Source: Pseudodesulfovibrio thermohalotolerans
GTDB taxonomy: Bacteria; Desulfobacterota; Desulfovibrionia; Desulfovibrionales; Desulfovibrionaceae
NCBI RefSeq assembly: GCF_021353295.2
Contig: NZ_CP120635.1
Coordinates: forward strand, 1,601,001-1,665,000
Reading direction: 5' to 3'
DNA: 64,000 nucleotides
Each line of letters begins with the position of its first letter. Within the stretch, counting starts at the first letter, position 1. The notes below the pieces were generated by a model. It ran no database searches. It was not told the DNA's origin and saw only the letters and a list, made by a program, of their open reading frames with translations. Shown here piece after piece: positions 8,275 through 16,071 of the stretch. The position numbers and the translations under genes are program-made.

Positions 8275-9039
8275 ATGCCCACAAGCAAAGAAGCCCCCTG
8301 GCAAAAGGCTGTCGATACCGGCGTCAGGCTGGTTTTGTCGGCATACGAAGATGGCTCCGGGAGGCTCCTGAAAGTCCTGTCAAAGCACCGCAAGGATACA
8401 GGCCGGTGGGCGAAGTCCAGGATTGATCGCACCATGAAGCTGGTCAACAAGGAGTTGGCAACCATGGAGGAGCGCATCATCCTTGGGCTTGAAAGCGGGG
8501 CAGAGATTGCGGTCGGGTCGATCAACGGCAAGTGGCTCGGTATTCCGTCCGACATCGCAAGGACAAAGGCGCAGACAGCCAGAATGGCCGCCCAGATCCA
8601 GGAGCAGTTGACACTGGAAGCCCGGGAGGTCGTCCGTCAATCAACGCTTCTCGACACGACGAAAAAGGACTCGGCCAAGCAGTTGTCAGACAAGCACGTC
8701 TCCCGCGGCCTGACCACGAATTTCGCCGACAAGTCCGGGAAGAAGTGGAAGTCAGACACATATTTCGAGGTGTTGGCCTACGCGGCTGTCGGAAACGCCG
8801 CAAGAAACGCCCAAATCGACAAAATCGCCGAGGACGGCAGTAACCTGGTCCTTGTTGCCGGTCCTGCCGGCGGATGCCCGAAATGCGCACCATGGATCGG
8901 CCTTGTCCTGTCCCTTGTCGGCGACACTGACGAATACCAGACCGTCGACGAGGCCATGAACTCCGGCCTGTTTCACCCTCGGTGCCGCCACTATCCCATC
9001 CCCTATCAGCCCGAAAAAGAGAAAAAAAAGAAGGAATAG
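8275..9039 (+). CDS. Phage minor capsid protein, MuF-like (Phage_min_cap2)
   Basis: 254 residues. The second half carries the family signature: FADKSGKKWKSDTYFEVLAY, then GGCPKCAPWIGLVLSL, and near the C-terminus MNSGLFHPRCRHYPIPY. The CxxC plus HPxCRH pattern suggests a metal site. The protein is thought to sit near the portal and can be ejected with DNA; a basic tail (EKEKKKKE) follows. MuF genes usually come directly after portal; here the gene lies several genes downstream, after capsid and the tRNA/zinc-ribbon insertion. AAAAGGAG supports the start. Confidence 0.85.
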   Translation: MPTSKEAPWQKAVDTGVRLVLSAYEDGSGRLLKVLSKHRKDTGRWAKSRIDRTMKLVNKELATMEERIILGLESGAEIAVGSINGKWLGIPSDIARTKAQTARMAAQIQEQLTLEAREVVRQSTLLDTTKKDSAKQLSDKHVSRGLTTNFADKSGKKWKSDTYFEVLAYAAVGNAARNAQIDKIAEDGSNLVLVAGPAGGCPKCAPWIGLVLSLVGDTDEYQTVDEAMNSGLFHPRCRHYPIPYQPEKEKKKKE

Positions 9040-9042
9040 ACC

Positions 9043-9378
9043 ATGGCCAGAAAAATGCAAATCGCCGTGAAGACGGTCACGAGGTCTGGAGACGCGAACG
9101 CTTCTCCGACCACGACCATCGTGTCTCCGGCGCTGTCGGCCGTGGTCAAGAAGGCGGCATCCGGCATCCGCAGGGCCGAAGAGGCCAGGTATATCGAGGC
9201 GGACATGATCCTGTACGTGCGCTACAAGCGCAACCCGGCCATGGAAACGCTTCTCGCCGGCGGGGACATCCTGGTCGAGGTCGATGGGACCGACTTCGAG
9301 ATCATCAAGACGGTCGAACTCACACCGCCGAAGATCAAATGGGTCGGATTGTACCTGTTGGAGGCCGGTAATGGCTAA
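9043..9378 (+). CDS. Head closure / head-tail joining protein (probable)
   Basis: 111 residues, starting three bases after the previous stop and overlapping the next gene by eight bases. Segments ARYIEADMILYVRYKRNPAM and GGDILVEVDGTDFEIIKTVE have the beta-barrel look of phage head-closure adaptors (gp16/FII-like). The assignment is mostly from gene order between MuF-like and tail-completion proteins. Confidence 0.6.
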   Translation: MARKMQIAVKTVTRSGDANASPTTTIVSPALSAVVKKAASGIRRAEEARYIEADMILYVRYKRNPAMETLLAGGDILVEVDGTDFEIIKTVELTPPKIKWVGLYLLEAGNG

Positions 9379-9766
9379 AATCACACCGCTTGATTTTGTC
9401 ATGGTGGCGATGCGGAAGAAACACGGGATACGGAAGGCTGCCGAGGCGGCCGGAAAATTTGCCCGTGACGAAGCCGTCAAACGCGCCCCGGTCGACAAGG
9501 GGAAGCTTGAAGAGTCGATCATGTACGAGGTCACCGGCGACGACAACTCGGTGAATGTCTCGATCCGCATCAAAAAAGGGCGAAAGGCGAATGCCTACGC
9601 CACGAAAATGCACGAAGACCACTACAACCTGGGGCCAAGGTCGCAGGAGAAAAACAGCAAATCAGACGTGGTTGTCGGGCGCAAATACCTGGAGCGGGCT
9701 TTCGACGAAAATGTTGACGAAATCCTCCGGATCGTCGGCGGAAAGTTGCGGGAGGAGTTCAAATGA
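9371..9766 (+). CDS. HK97 gp10-like tail component
   Basis: 131 residues, ATG at 9371 inside the end of the previous gene. The helix KAAEAAGKFARDEAVKRAPVD followed by KGKLEESIMYEV and the end segment KYLERAFDENVDEILRIVGG match the gp10-type family (RAPVDTG.L..S...F...A.), which caps the tail tube during head-tail joining. It overlaps the next gene by ATGA. Confidence 0.75.
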   Translation: MAKITPLDFVMVAMRKKHGIRKAAEAAGKFARDEAVKRAPVDKGKLEESIMYEVTGDDNSVNVSIRIKKGRKANAYATKMHEDHYNLGPRSQEKNSKSDVVVGRKYLERAFDENVDEILRIVGGKLREEFK

Positions 9767-10128
9767 TTTTGGATCCGATCACCAACGCGGTGGCGTCGAC
9801 AGATTCGTCTCTGATCGTCGGCAAAAACTGCATGTATGGGGACACTCCTCCGCAGAAAATCGGCAACGTGTTCGCATTCATCAGCGAAACATCGCACACG
9901 CCACACGCGACTATAACGCCTCTTCGAAAGTCCAGTGTGCAGGTGTACGCCAACGGTTTTTCGTTCAAGGGCGCGGAGGCCATGGCCGCCGCCGTGGAAG
10001 CGTTGTCCGGCTCATACGACGTTGACGGCATCACGTACCGCATCGTCTCAATCAAGAGAAAAAACGGCCCTGTCAGGATACCTGGCGGGGCCTTTTCAAT
10101 GAACTTCACCGTGAACTTCACCATATAA
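9763..10128 (+). CDS. Tail completion / minor capsid protein
   Basis: 121 residues, starting in an ATGA overlap with the gp10-like gene. The pattern IVGKNCMYGDTPPQ, ITPLRKSSVQVYANG and GGAFSMNFTVNFTI resembles tail-terminator-type phage proteins that sit between gp10-like and tail tube genes. The order supports the call; the family is not certain. Confidence 0.6.
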   Translation: MILDPITNAVASTDSSLIVGKNCMYGDTPPQKIGNVFAFISETSHTPHATITPLRKSSVQVYANGFSFKGAEAMAAAVEALSGSYDVDGITYRIVSIKRKNGPVRIPGGAFSMNFTVNFTI

Positions 10129-10154
10129 CAATCAATCGAACCCTGGAGGGTTAA

Positions 10155-10688
10155 ATGTCTTACGGAACAAAAGAAAATGTCCGCATGGGCGCCGGGAAGC
10201 TCTACGTCGGCGACACCTACGACGACGCCAACGCGCTCGGCTACACCCTGGAAAAGATCGAGTTCAGCTACACGGTCGACACAAAGGAAATCAAGGTCCA
10301 GCAGGAAGCCACCCCCATCGACTACATCGTCATGGCCAAGGAAGCGTCGATCACGACCACCCTGGCCGAGTTCGACCACGCGATGATGGTCAACAAGAAC
10401 CTGATCGCCGACGCGTCCCTTGTCACCGACGGCGTGACCTCGCGTGTCGAGATCTCCAGCTCTGTCGGCCAGTCCCTTGGACAGACAGCGCAGAAGGTCT
10501 GGGTCGTACCCGACGACGGCGATGTTGACTACATCATCTGCTTCCCGTCGGCCGTCATCAAGACCGAGCTGTCCTTTGCCTTCGATGCCGAAGACGTGAC
10601 CGGCTACCCGATCACCATCACCGCCATTCCCGACGGCAACGGCAGCCCCCTGGTCACCATCGGCGACCCCGATGTCGTCCAGTCCTAA
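10155..10688 (+). CDS. Major tail tube protein
   Basis: 177 residues with GGAGGG ribosome site. It is beta-rich: GAGKLYVGDTYDDANALGYT and IEFSYTVDTKEIKVQQEATP near the N-terminus are typical of siphovirus tube subunits, and an extended end lies at residues 140-177. It stands directly upstream of the G/GT chaperones and tape measure, the normal position. Subunits stack into the hollow tail along the tape measure. Confidence 0.8.
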   Translation: MSYGTKENVRMGAGKLYVGDTYDDANALGYTLEKIEFSYTVDTKEIKVQQEATPIDYIVMAKEASITTTLAEFDHAMMVNKNLIADASLVTDGVTSRVEISSSVGQSLGQTAQKVWVVPDDGDVDYIICFPSAVIKTELSFAFDAEDVTGYPITITAIPDGNGSPLVTIGDPDVVQS

Positions 10689-10729
10689 CCACCAATAGCC
10701 ATCCCGGCGGCCGTGCCGCCTTGGATATA

Positions 10730-10777
10730 GCTCCCGGCAGGGTTCTCTCCTTACCTGCCGGGAGCTTCATATTTTTT
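10730..10777 (+). terminator. Intrinsic terminator after tail tube gene
   Basis: GCTCCCGGCAGG pairs with CCTGCCGGGAGC (12 bp) and is followed by TTCATATTTTTT. It separates the tail tube gene from the chaperone genes, so it may lower expression of everything downstream. Confidence 0.75.
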
Positions 10778-10807
10778 AGCCAAAAAAGGGGAGAAAAAGG
10801 AGAGAAA

Positions 10808-11131
10808 ATGAAAACTTACGATGGAAACATGATCCGCCGGCAGTCCGGGTTCGTGTGGGACGGGACAAAATACAAGGTCACCGTCATGTCGGTGAAGAAG
10901 TGGTTCGAATACGACCTCAAATCCAAGCTGGATGCCGCAATCACAGCCGACACAGACCAGGAAAAGCGGGTTGTCACCGAGCAGATCAACTTCATCGAAG
11001 CCTCCTCCGACATTCCGGTGAAAGCGCTCTGGGAGATGGACGCAACGACCATCAATTTCCTTTTCAAGCTTTCCAAGGGAGAGGACCCGGAGAACGTAGA
11101 ACCGATCAAGGACGACGCGGGAAAAAACTAG
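10808..11131 (+). CDS. Tail assembly chaperone (gpG-like)
   Basis: 107 residues, ATG at 10808 after GGAGAG. The fold is probably helical (FEYDLKSKLDAAITADTDQE; ALWEMDATTINFLFKLSKG). It ends at TAG 11129-11131, directly after the slippery heptamer AAAAAAC. By analogy with lambda gpG, most copies stop here and coat the tape measure during assembly. Position between tube and tape measure is diagnostic. Confidence 0.8.
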   Translation: MKTYDGNMIRRQSGFVWDGTKYKVTVMSVKKWFEYDLKSKLDAAITADTDQEKRVVTEQINFIEASSDIPVKALWEMDATTINFLFKLSKGEDPENVEPIKDDAGKN

Positions 11132-11481
11132 GTCCGGCCATCTCCTACATTGATCTCCCCTACGTGATCGGGGATTTCATGCGGTTCTACGGCCAATCCT
11201 TCAAGGCCACCATGGCCATGCCGTTCCCCGCTTTCTACGCCTTGTACGCCCGGATGGAGGCGATCAGGGCCAAGGAAATGGTCGCTGACCACGACACCAT
11301 CGCACACGGCACCAACACCGCGAACGGCGGAGAACCGAAGCTCCGCAACGCCCTTACAGGCGTGGAGAAACAGTTCATCCGGACCGAGGCCGCCACGAAA
11401 AACGGGGCGGATCCGAACTGGAAGAAGAAGATGGACAGTCTCCGCGGCGTCACCGCCACCCAAAAGAAGAAAAAGAGGTAA
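10808..11481 (+). CDS. Tail assembly chaperone fusion (gpGT-like) made by -1 frameshift
   Basis: A_AAA_AAC at 11122-11128 is a classic -1 slip site in the reading frame of the gpG-like gene. Slipping there avoids the TAG and continues as KK-LGPAISYIDLPYVIGDFM... to a stop at 11479-11481, giving 224 residues (join 10808..11128, 11128..11481). The downstream part has no good start of its own, ends in a lysine-rich tail (ATQKKKKR), and is the expected T domain that binds the tail tube. The slip site is the clearest evidence; an efficiency cannot be read from sequence. Confidence 0.8.
11122..11128 (+). promoter_or_regulatory. Programmed -1 ribosomal frameshift site
   Basis: The heptamer AAAAAAC is placed A_AAA_AAC in the zero frame, immediately followed by the stop TAG. 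It links the gpG-like frame to the gpT-like frame that is open downstream. Confidence 0.8.
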
Positions 11482-11484
11482 AAA

Positions 11485-14400
11485 ATGAACGTCGGCACCC
11501 TTTCCGCGACCCTGTCGCTCGACAGCCGCGCCTTCATGACCGGTCTCTCGGCCGCCACGAAAGGCTCGAACAAACTGCAGGGTGCAATGGACTTCCTCTC
11601 TTCGTCTGCCGGCAGGACTGCCCTGGCCATTGGCGGTGTCGGACTTGCCGCCACTTTGATGGCCAAGGCAATCGCGAAATCCACCGAGGTCGGTGCCAAA
11701 TTCGAAAACGAGATGAGGAAGGTCCAGGCAGTCAGCCGGGCCACTGAAGCGCAATACGAAGCCATGTCCGAAGCGGCCCTGGATGCCGCCAAGGTCACCA
11801 TGTGGACGGCAACCCAGTCCGCTTCCGCAATGAAGTTCCTCGCAATGGCCGGTTTCGATGCTAACCAGGCCATGGAAGCTCTCCCATCAGTCCTGCAACT
11901 GGCAACAGCCGGGATGCTCGACGTCGCCTCGGCGGCCGACATCACAACCAACATCATGTCCGGTTTCGGGATGACGGTCGACGACTTGCAAAGGGCAAAC
12001 AACGTCATCGTCGCAACGGCCACCAGCTCAAACACGTCGGTCGAGGAACTTGGCGAGGCGATGAAGTACGCCGCCCCTGTCGCCCACGCGCTCGGATATT
12101 CGATCGAGGACACGGCGGCCATGATGTCAATCTTGGCGAATGCCGGCATCAAGGGGTCCATGGCCGGTACGAACATGGCCCAGTCCCTCTTGAAAGCGGA
12201 GAAGGCCGCCAAGGCCTTCGGCATCGAAGGTGGAGACGTGCTGGCTGTCATCAGCAAGATGAAGGACGAAAGCGCGACCGTCATCGACTACCAGAAGACA
12301 TTCGGGCTGATTCCGCTCAAGACGGTCCTGGTAATGCGGGACAACATCGATGCGATCAAGCTCCAGACCCTGGCTATCAAGAAGGCCAACCTCGACGGCG
12401 TGGCCGCCAAGACGGCCAACACAATGGAGAAGGGGGTTATTCCCGCCTGGCAACGCCTGATGTCAGCCGGCGAAAATCTTGGCGTTAACGTGTTCGGAAC
12501 GTTTTCCGACGAACTCGCGTCGGCGCTTGACGAAATCGCGTCTGCGATCAACACCGTCGAACCGCTTATAACCGGCCTCGTCGAGTCGATGATCAAGCTG
12601 ATGAAGGTCGGGCATGACCCGATCGGTGAGCTGTTTCCCAAAGAGACCGCCGACAGGATCAAAGAGATCATGTTCGTTGTGTCGCTTGGAACTGTTTACA
12701 CGTCAGACGGTTATGATCTCATCAGCGATCGTATCGCCAAGAAAAACGCCGAAGACTACGTTGATCCGATGGGCAAAAAGCCCGTCTACAACGACGGCGT
12801 GAAAGACGACGACCGCCTCAAGTACCTGCAGAAGGTCAAGGAGGAGTACCTGGAGTTCCAGAAATACTACAAGGACGGCCGACTCGGTGCAGAAGACCCC
12901 GGAGACTGGGTCTCGTATTGGGAGGTGCGTGATCCATCAAAAAACATGACGCCTGTCACGACAGACGCTGTGTCTGACCAGATCATGGACCTGCTCGAAA
13001 AGCAACAGAAGCTCGAGGAGTCCGCGAAGGACTACAAGAAGGCCGTCGAAGAAGGGTGGACGACCACATACGAGCGCAAGATCGGCAAGATCAACACCGA
13101 ACTCGACGCCCTGAAAGGCAAGGAAGACGACTTGTCGTCGGCAAAGCGCGCGGCTCTCGAGTCGGAGCGCGACGACCTGAACGCCCAGAACGATTACGCG
13201 TCGTTCGTCGAGCTGGACAAGCTGAAACGGGAATCGGACTTGTCAGGCCTTGAAGGGACGAAGCGCAAGCGCAAGGAGGCCGAACTCGAACTCGACGCCG
13301 TCATGCGAAACACGGCGGCGACTTTGGACCAGAAGTCGATCGCAAACGAGATATACGATCTCAAGATCAAAGAGATCGAAAAAGAAGAAAGGCTGACAGA
13401 GCAGAAAAAAGCACAACTCCTCTTGAAGGAGCAGGAAGGTCGCCTCGAATCGTCAGACAACGCGGTAGTCGCCGCACATCGACAAGCAGAACTCGCAAGC
13501 ATCAAGCTCGACCTGGACAAACAGCTCAAGCAGAACTTGTGGGATCGTGTAGACGCTGTTGTCGAATACAACCAGTTGCTCGAAGACGGGAAGATAACCC
13601 AGACCCAGTACAACAGGCTCGTCAGAGACGCGAAGAAGATCGAGCAGGATCGCAACACCGTGGCTATCGCCACCGACGCTGACAGGCGGGATGATTTGTT
13701 CAAGGCGAAGATGAAGTCTTTGTCCGGGAGAATCAAGTCGGCGAACGACCAGTCAGCTCTTGACGGAGCAGACACGGAATACCAGCGCGATATCGTCAGG
13801 ACGCAACAGGAATACAGAGATATCCTGGCCGAAATCGACGGCCTCGAGGTCGACGACAGCCAGCGCCAGGCATTGATCGCCAAGGCCGATGCATGGAAAC
13901 AGGTTGCTGATGCCGCATCCCTTGCAAAAGAGCAGGAGCGGCAGTCGGCGGCCGACTTGGCCATGGTCACCAGTTCAATACAGTCAATGTCCGGGGCGGT
14001 CGAGGGGCCGCTTGCAGACTCGTTCGAGTCGCTCGCTGCCGGCAGTCTACCGGACCTGACAGATATGGCCGGGGCGATGATGAAAGAACTACAGCTCACG
14101 ATCGCTAAGCTGGCGGCGGAGCTGACGGCCCAGGGCCTGTTCCACTCCGTCATGAGCTTCGTTGACCAGGCAAACACGGCGTATCACGCTGCGGCGGCCG
14201 CCAGGGCGTATTCCGGAGCGGCCGTCATGGCGACGATCACGGCAGGGTCATTCCTCGGGTCCCAGTTCCATGCCGGCGTGACCGAGCTCGGCGAGGACCT
14301 GGACAACGTAAGCCTGATCAAGGGCGAACGTGTTGTCGACGCTGACACCAACCAAGATCTCAAGTCGTTCCTGGCCGGGAAGTCGTCGTCCAGCCAGTCC

Positions 14401-14562
14401 GTGTCCGTTTCCGTTACCCAGCAGTTCCCCGCTGGAACCAACTACGGCGAGATAGCGCAACATGCCGCGTTCATCAAGGAACAGGCGAAACAGGGCGTGA
14501 TGGAAGGCATCGCCAACCTCGAGCCTATCGCCGATTCGATCGCGTCAGTTTCCGGCAGATAG
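11485..14562 (+). CDS. Tail tape measure protein
   Basis: 1025 residues, the longest gene of the tail module after the tip protein. The N-terminal part matches TP901-type tape measures (ATEAQYEAMSEAALDAAKV; FLAMAGFDANQAMEALPSVL; SNTSVEELGEAMKYAAPVA). Hydrophobic segments lie around residues 45-65 and 885-925. The middle (about 480-830) is a long charged helical region. At about 3 bases per 1.5 angstrom of tail the length suggests a tail near 150 nm, as a rule of thumb. It starts three bases after the GT stop. Confidence 0.9.
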   Translation: MNVGTLSATLSLDSRAFMTGLSAATKGSNKLQGAMDFLSSSAGRTALAIGGVGLAATLMAKAIAKSTEVGAKFENEMRKVQAVSRATEAQYEAMSEAALDAAKVTMWTATQSASAMKFLAMAGFDANQAMEALPSVLQLATAGMLDVASAADITTNIMSGFGMTVDDLQRANNVIVATATSSNTSVEELGEAMKYAAPVAHALGYSIEDTAAMMSILANAGIKGSMAGTNMAQSLLKAEKAAKAFGIEGGDVLAVISKMKDESATVIDYQKTFGLIPLKTVLVMRDNIDAIKLQTLAIKKANLDGVAAKTANTMEKGVIPAWQRLMSAGENLGVNVFGTFSDELASALDEIASAINTVEPLITGLVESMIKLMKVGHDPIGELFPKETADRIKEIMFVVSLGTVYTSDGYDLISDRIAKKNAEDYVDPMGKKPVYNDGVKDDDRLKYLQKVKEEYLEFQKYYKDGRLGAEDPGDWVSYWEVRDPSKNMTPVTTDAVSDQIMDLLEKQQKLEESAKDYKKAVEEGWTTTYERKIGKINTELDALKGKEDDLSSAKRAALESERDDLNAQNDYASFVELDKLKRESDLSGLEGTKRKRKEAELELDAVMRNTAATLDQKSIANEIYDLKIKEIEKEERLTEQKKAQLLLKEQEGRLESSDNAVVAAHRQAELASIKLDLDKQLKQNLWDRVDAVVEYNQLLEDGKITQTQYNRLVRDAKKIEQDRNTVAIATDADRRDDLFKAKMKSLSGRIKSANDQSALDGADTEYQRDIVRTQQEYRDILAEIDGLEVDDSQRQALIAKADAWKQVADAASLAKEQERQSAADLAMVTSSIQSMSGAVEGPLADSFESLAAGSLPDLTDMAGAMMKELQLTIAKLAAELTAQGLFHSVMSFVDQANTAYHAAAAARAYSGAAVMATITAGSFLGSQFHAGVTELGEDLDNVSLIKGERVVDADTNQDLKSFLAGKSSSSQSVSVSVTQQFPAGTNYGEIAQHAAFIKEQAKQGVMEGIANLEPIADSIASVSGR

Positions 14563-14572
14563 TCAACCTGGA

Positions 14573-14600
14573 GGCCCCCGCAATGGGGCCTTCTTCTTTT
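14573..14600 (+). terminator. Hairpin after tape measure gene
   Basis: GGCCCC pairs with GGGGCC around CGCAAT, followed by TTCTTCTTTT. Same GGCCCC-type stem as in several other gaps of this prophage. Confidence 0.6.
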
Positions 14601-14640
14601 CCCATTTTCATCTTTTTCATCAGCCACAAGGAGAGACACC

Positions 14641-14988
14641 GTGGACAACTACCTCCCGCTCGACCCGCACTGGGTCGACTCTTGCGACGTGTCCGACAAC
14701 TTTTCCGAACACCGGTTTGCCGGTGGCAGGAAGCAGTTCATCAGGACGGCCCCGAAGCCGACCAGGACGTACAAGTTGCGCTGGAACGTCATCGATCTTG
14801 AGACGACCAATGCACTCCGCGAATTCCACGACGACCACGGCCCGGCCATCCCCTGGCTGATAAACCTGTGGGGCTATGACGAGGCCGTTCTTGTCCGGTT
14901 CGTGCGCGACACATTCAAGGAGACGTGGGGAAGCGGATCCAGCGATTTCTGGTGCGACGTCGAATGCCGCATCGAGACAGTGGTGTAG
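14641..14988 (+). CDS. Minor tail protein, gpM-like
   Basis: 115 residues with a GTG start at 14641 after AAGGAG. It has an N-terminal DPHWVDSCDVSDNFSEHRFA and a mid part TYKLRWNVIDLETTNALREF, as in short tail-tip proteins (lambda gpM or DUF2460-like) that follow the tape measure. It is two bases from the next gene. It probably joins the tube to the tip. Confidence 0.7.
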   Translation: MDNYLPLDPHWVDSCDVSDNFSEHRFAGGRKQFIRTAPKPTRTYKLRWNVIDLETTNALREFHDDHGPAIPWLINLWGYDEAVLVRFVRDTFKETWGSGSSDFWCDVECRIETVV

Positions 14989-14990
14989 CC

Positions 14991-15623
14991 ATGGACAGAC
15001 GAGAATACCTTACCGGCGACAGCATCAGCACTTACTACCTCTACGACATCCTCTTCTCCGAGGACGACGATGTGGAACAGCCTCCGTACTTCTTAACCAA
15101 CAACCCCAACGGCGCACGGATGACGCTGATGATGGCGGACGGGTCCACCGAGGAGCGGTGGTACATGCCGTTCGGAGTCAGCCACGGGGCAATCAGCCAG
15201 ACAACGGACGGGGCAAAGAACCCTGTCGACCTGACACTGGACAACAGCGAAGGGTTCGTGGAGCCGCTCTTCGAGAGGTCAACCATGGACTACTGCACGG
15301 TCATCATCCGGCAGGTCCTTGGTGACGACACCGAGATCTACCCGACCCTGGGGGTTCTCGGCCGCTACCAGATCGTCGGCTACGAGATCGCCGGTGACTT
15401 CGCCAAAGTCCGCCTCTCCCTCGGCCTTGGCCTCGTTAAATGCACCCTGGGTCGCCCTGCGTTTCGGACATGCTCCTGGCAGTTCGGTGACGAGCTGTGC
15501 GGCCTGACTCCTGGCGACGGGGAGCGGTGCGACAAGACCGTCGATTCCTGCCGCAAAAGGGGCAACCTGCACCGCTTCGGCGGCTTTCCTGGTCTTTGCC
15601 ACAACGGGATGAAGGGGCTGTGA
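14991..15623 (+). CDS. Minor tail protein, gpL-like (phage BR0599/DUF2163 type)
   Basis: 211 residues from ATG 14991. The N-terminal part is a beta domain; the C-terminal part has the cysteine pattern CTLGRPAFRTCSW, GDELCGL, CDKTVDSCRKRGN and FGGFPG, the BR0599 signature that in lambda gpL binds an iron-sulfur cluster. Four to five cysteines are present (about residues 157-200). It ends with TGATG overlapping the next start. Confidence 0.8.
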   Translation: MDRREYLTGDSISTYYLYDILFSEDDDVEQPPYFLTNNPNGARMTLMMADGSTEERWYMPFGVSHGAISQTTDGAKNPVDLTLDNSEGFVEPLFERSTMDYCTVIIRQVLGDDTEIYPTLGVLGRYQIVGYEIAGDFAKVRLSLGLGLVKCTLGRPAFRTCSWQFGDELCGLTPGDGERCDKTVDSCRKRGNLHRFGGFPGLCHNGMKGL

Positions 15624-16057
15624 TGTTCATAGACCACCAAGCCATCAAGTGGCTGGGGGTCCCGTTTCAGGAAGGCGGAAAAGCGAAAGACGGCGCCGAT
15701 TGCGGCGGACTGGTCCAGCTTTGGTACCTGCACGAGCTTGGTATCGACATCAGCGACCACGGCTTCGACCGGTCAGCGCCACATTCCGTCCTTTTCAACG
15801 GCCAATCCCCGCTCGTGTCCGTCCTTGAAGACGATTTCGAACCGCTTCGGAAAATCCCTGACGGGAGGCCAATGCGGCACGACATTCTCCTCTTCCGGCA
15901 CCGCCGCAAGGAACCCGACCATGTCGGCATCGTCCTTTCACCGACCCGCTTTCTCCATGTCTTGGAGGGCGGGTCTTCTCATGCGGCCGAGATCGCTTCC
16001 TGGCGGTCCCGACTGGTCGAGATCTACCGGCACAAATCGCTTTTGAAAAAAGACTGA
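15623..16057 (+). CDS. Tail tip peptidase, NlpC/P60 (gpK-like)
   Basis: 144 residues, ATG at 15623 overlapping the previous stop. It contains the NlpC/P60 catalytic Cys in KDGADCGGLVQLWYL (about residue 22) and His in EPDHVGIVLS (about residue 101). Such proteins assemble in the tail tip and may cut peptidoglycan at entry. The N-terminal JAB domain of lambda gpK is absent, so this is a short form. Between gpL- and J-like genes as expected. Confidence 0.8.
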   Translation: MFIDHQAIKWLGVPFQEGGKAKDGADCGGLVQLWYLHELGIDISDHGFDRSAPHSVLFNGQSPLVSVLEDDFEPLRKIPDGRPMRHDILLFRHRRKEPDHVGIVLSPTRFLHVLEGGSSHAAEIASWRSRLVEIYRHKSLLKKD

Positions 16058-16071
16058 AAAAGGAAAAAAAG

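Noticed and set aside
10855..11121. Frame-1 codons upstream of the slip site as a separate start of the gpT-like protein
   Set aside because: The sequence MGRDKIQGHRHVG is a shadow of the gpG-like frame; the usable part begins only after the slip site.
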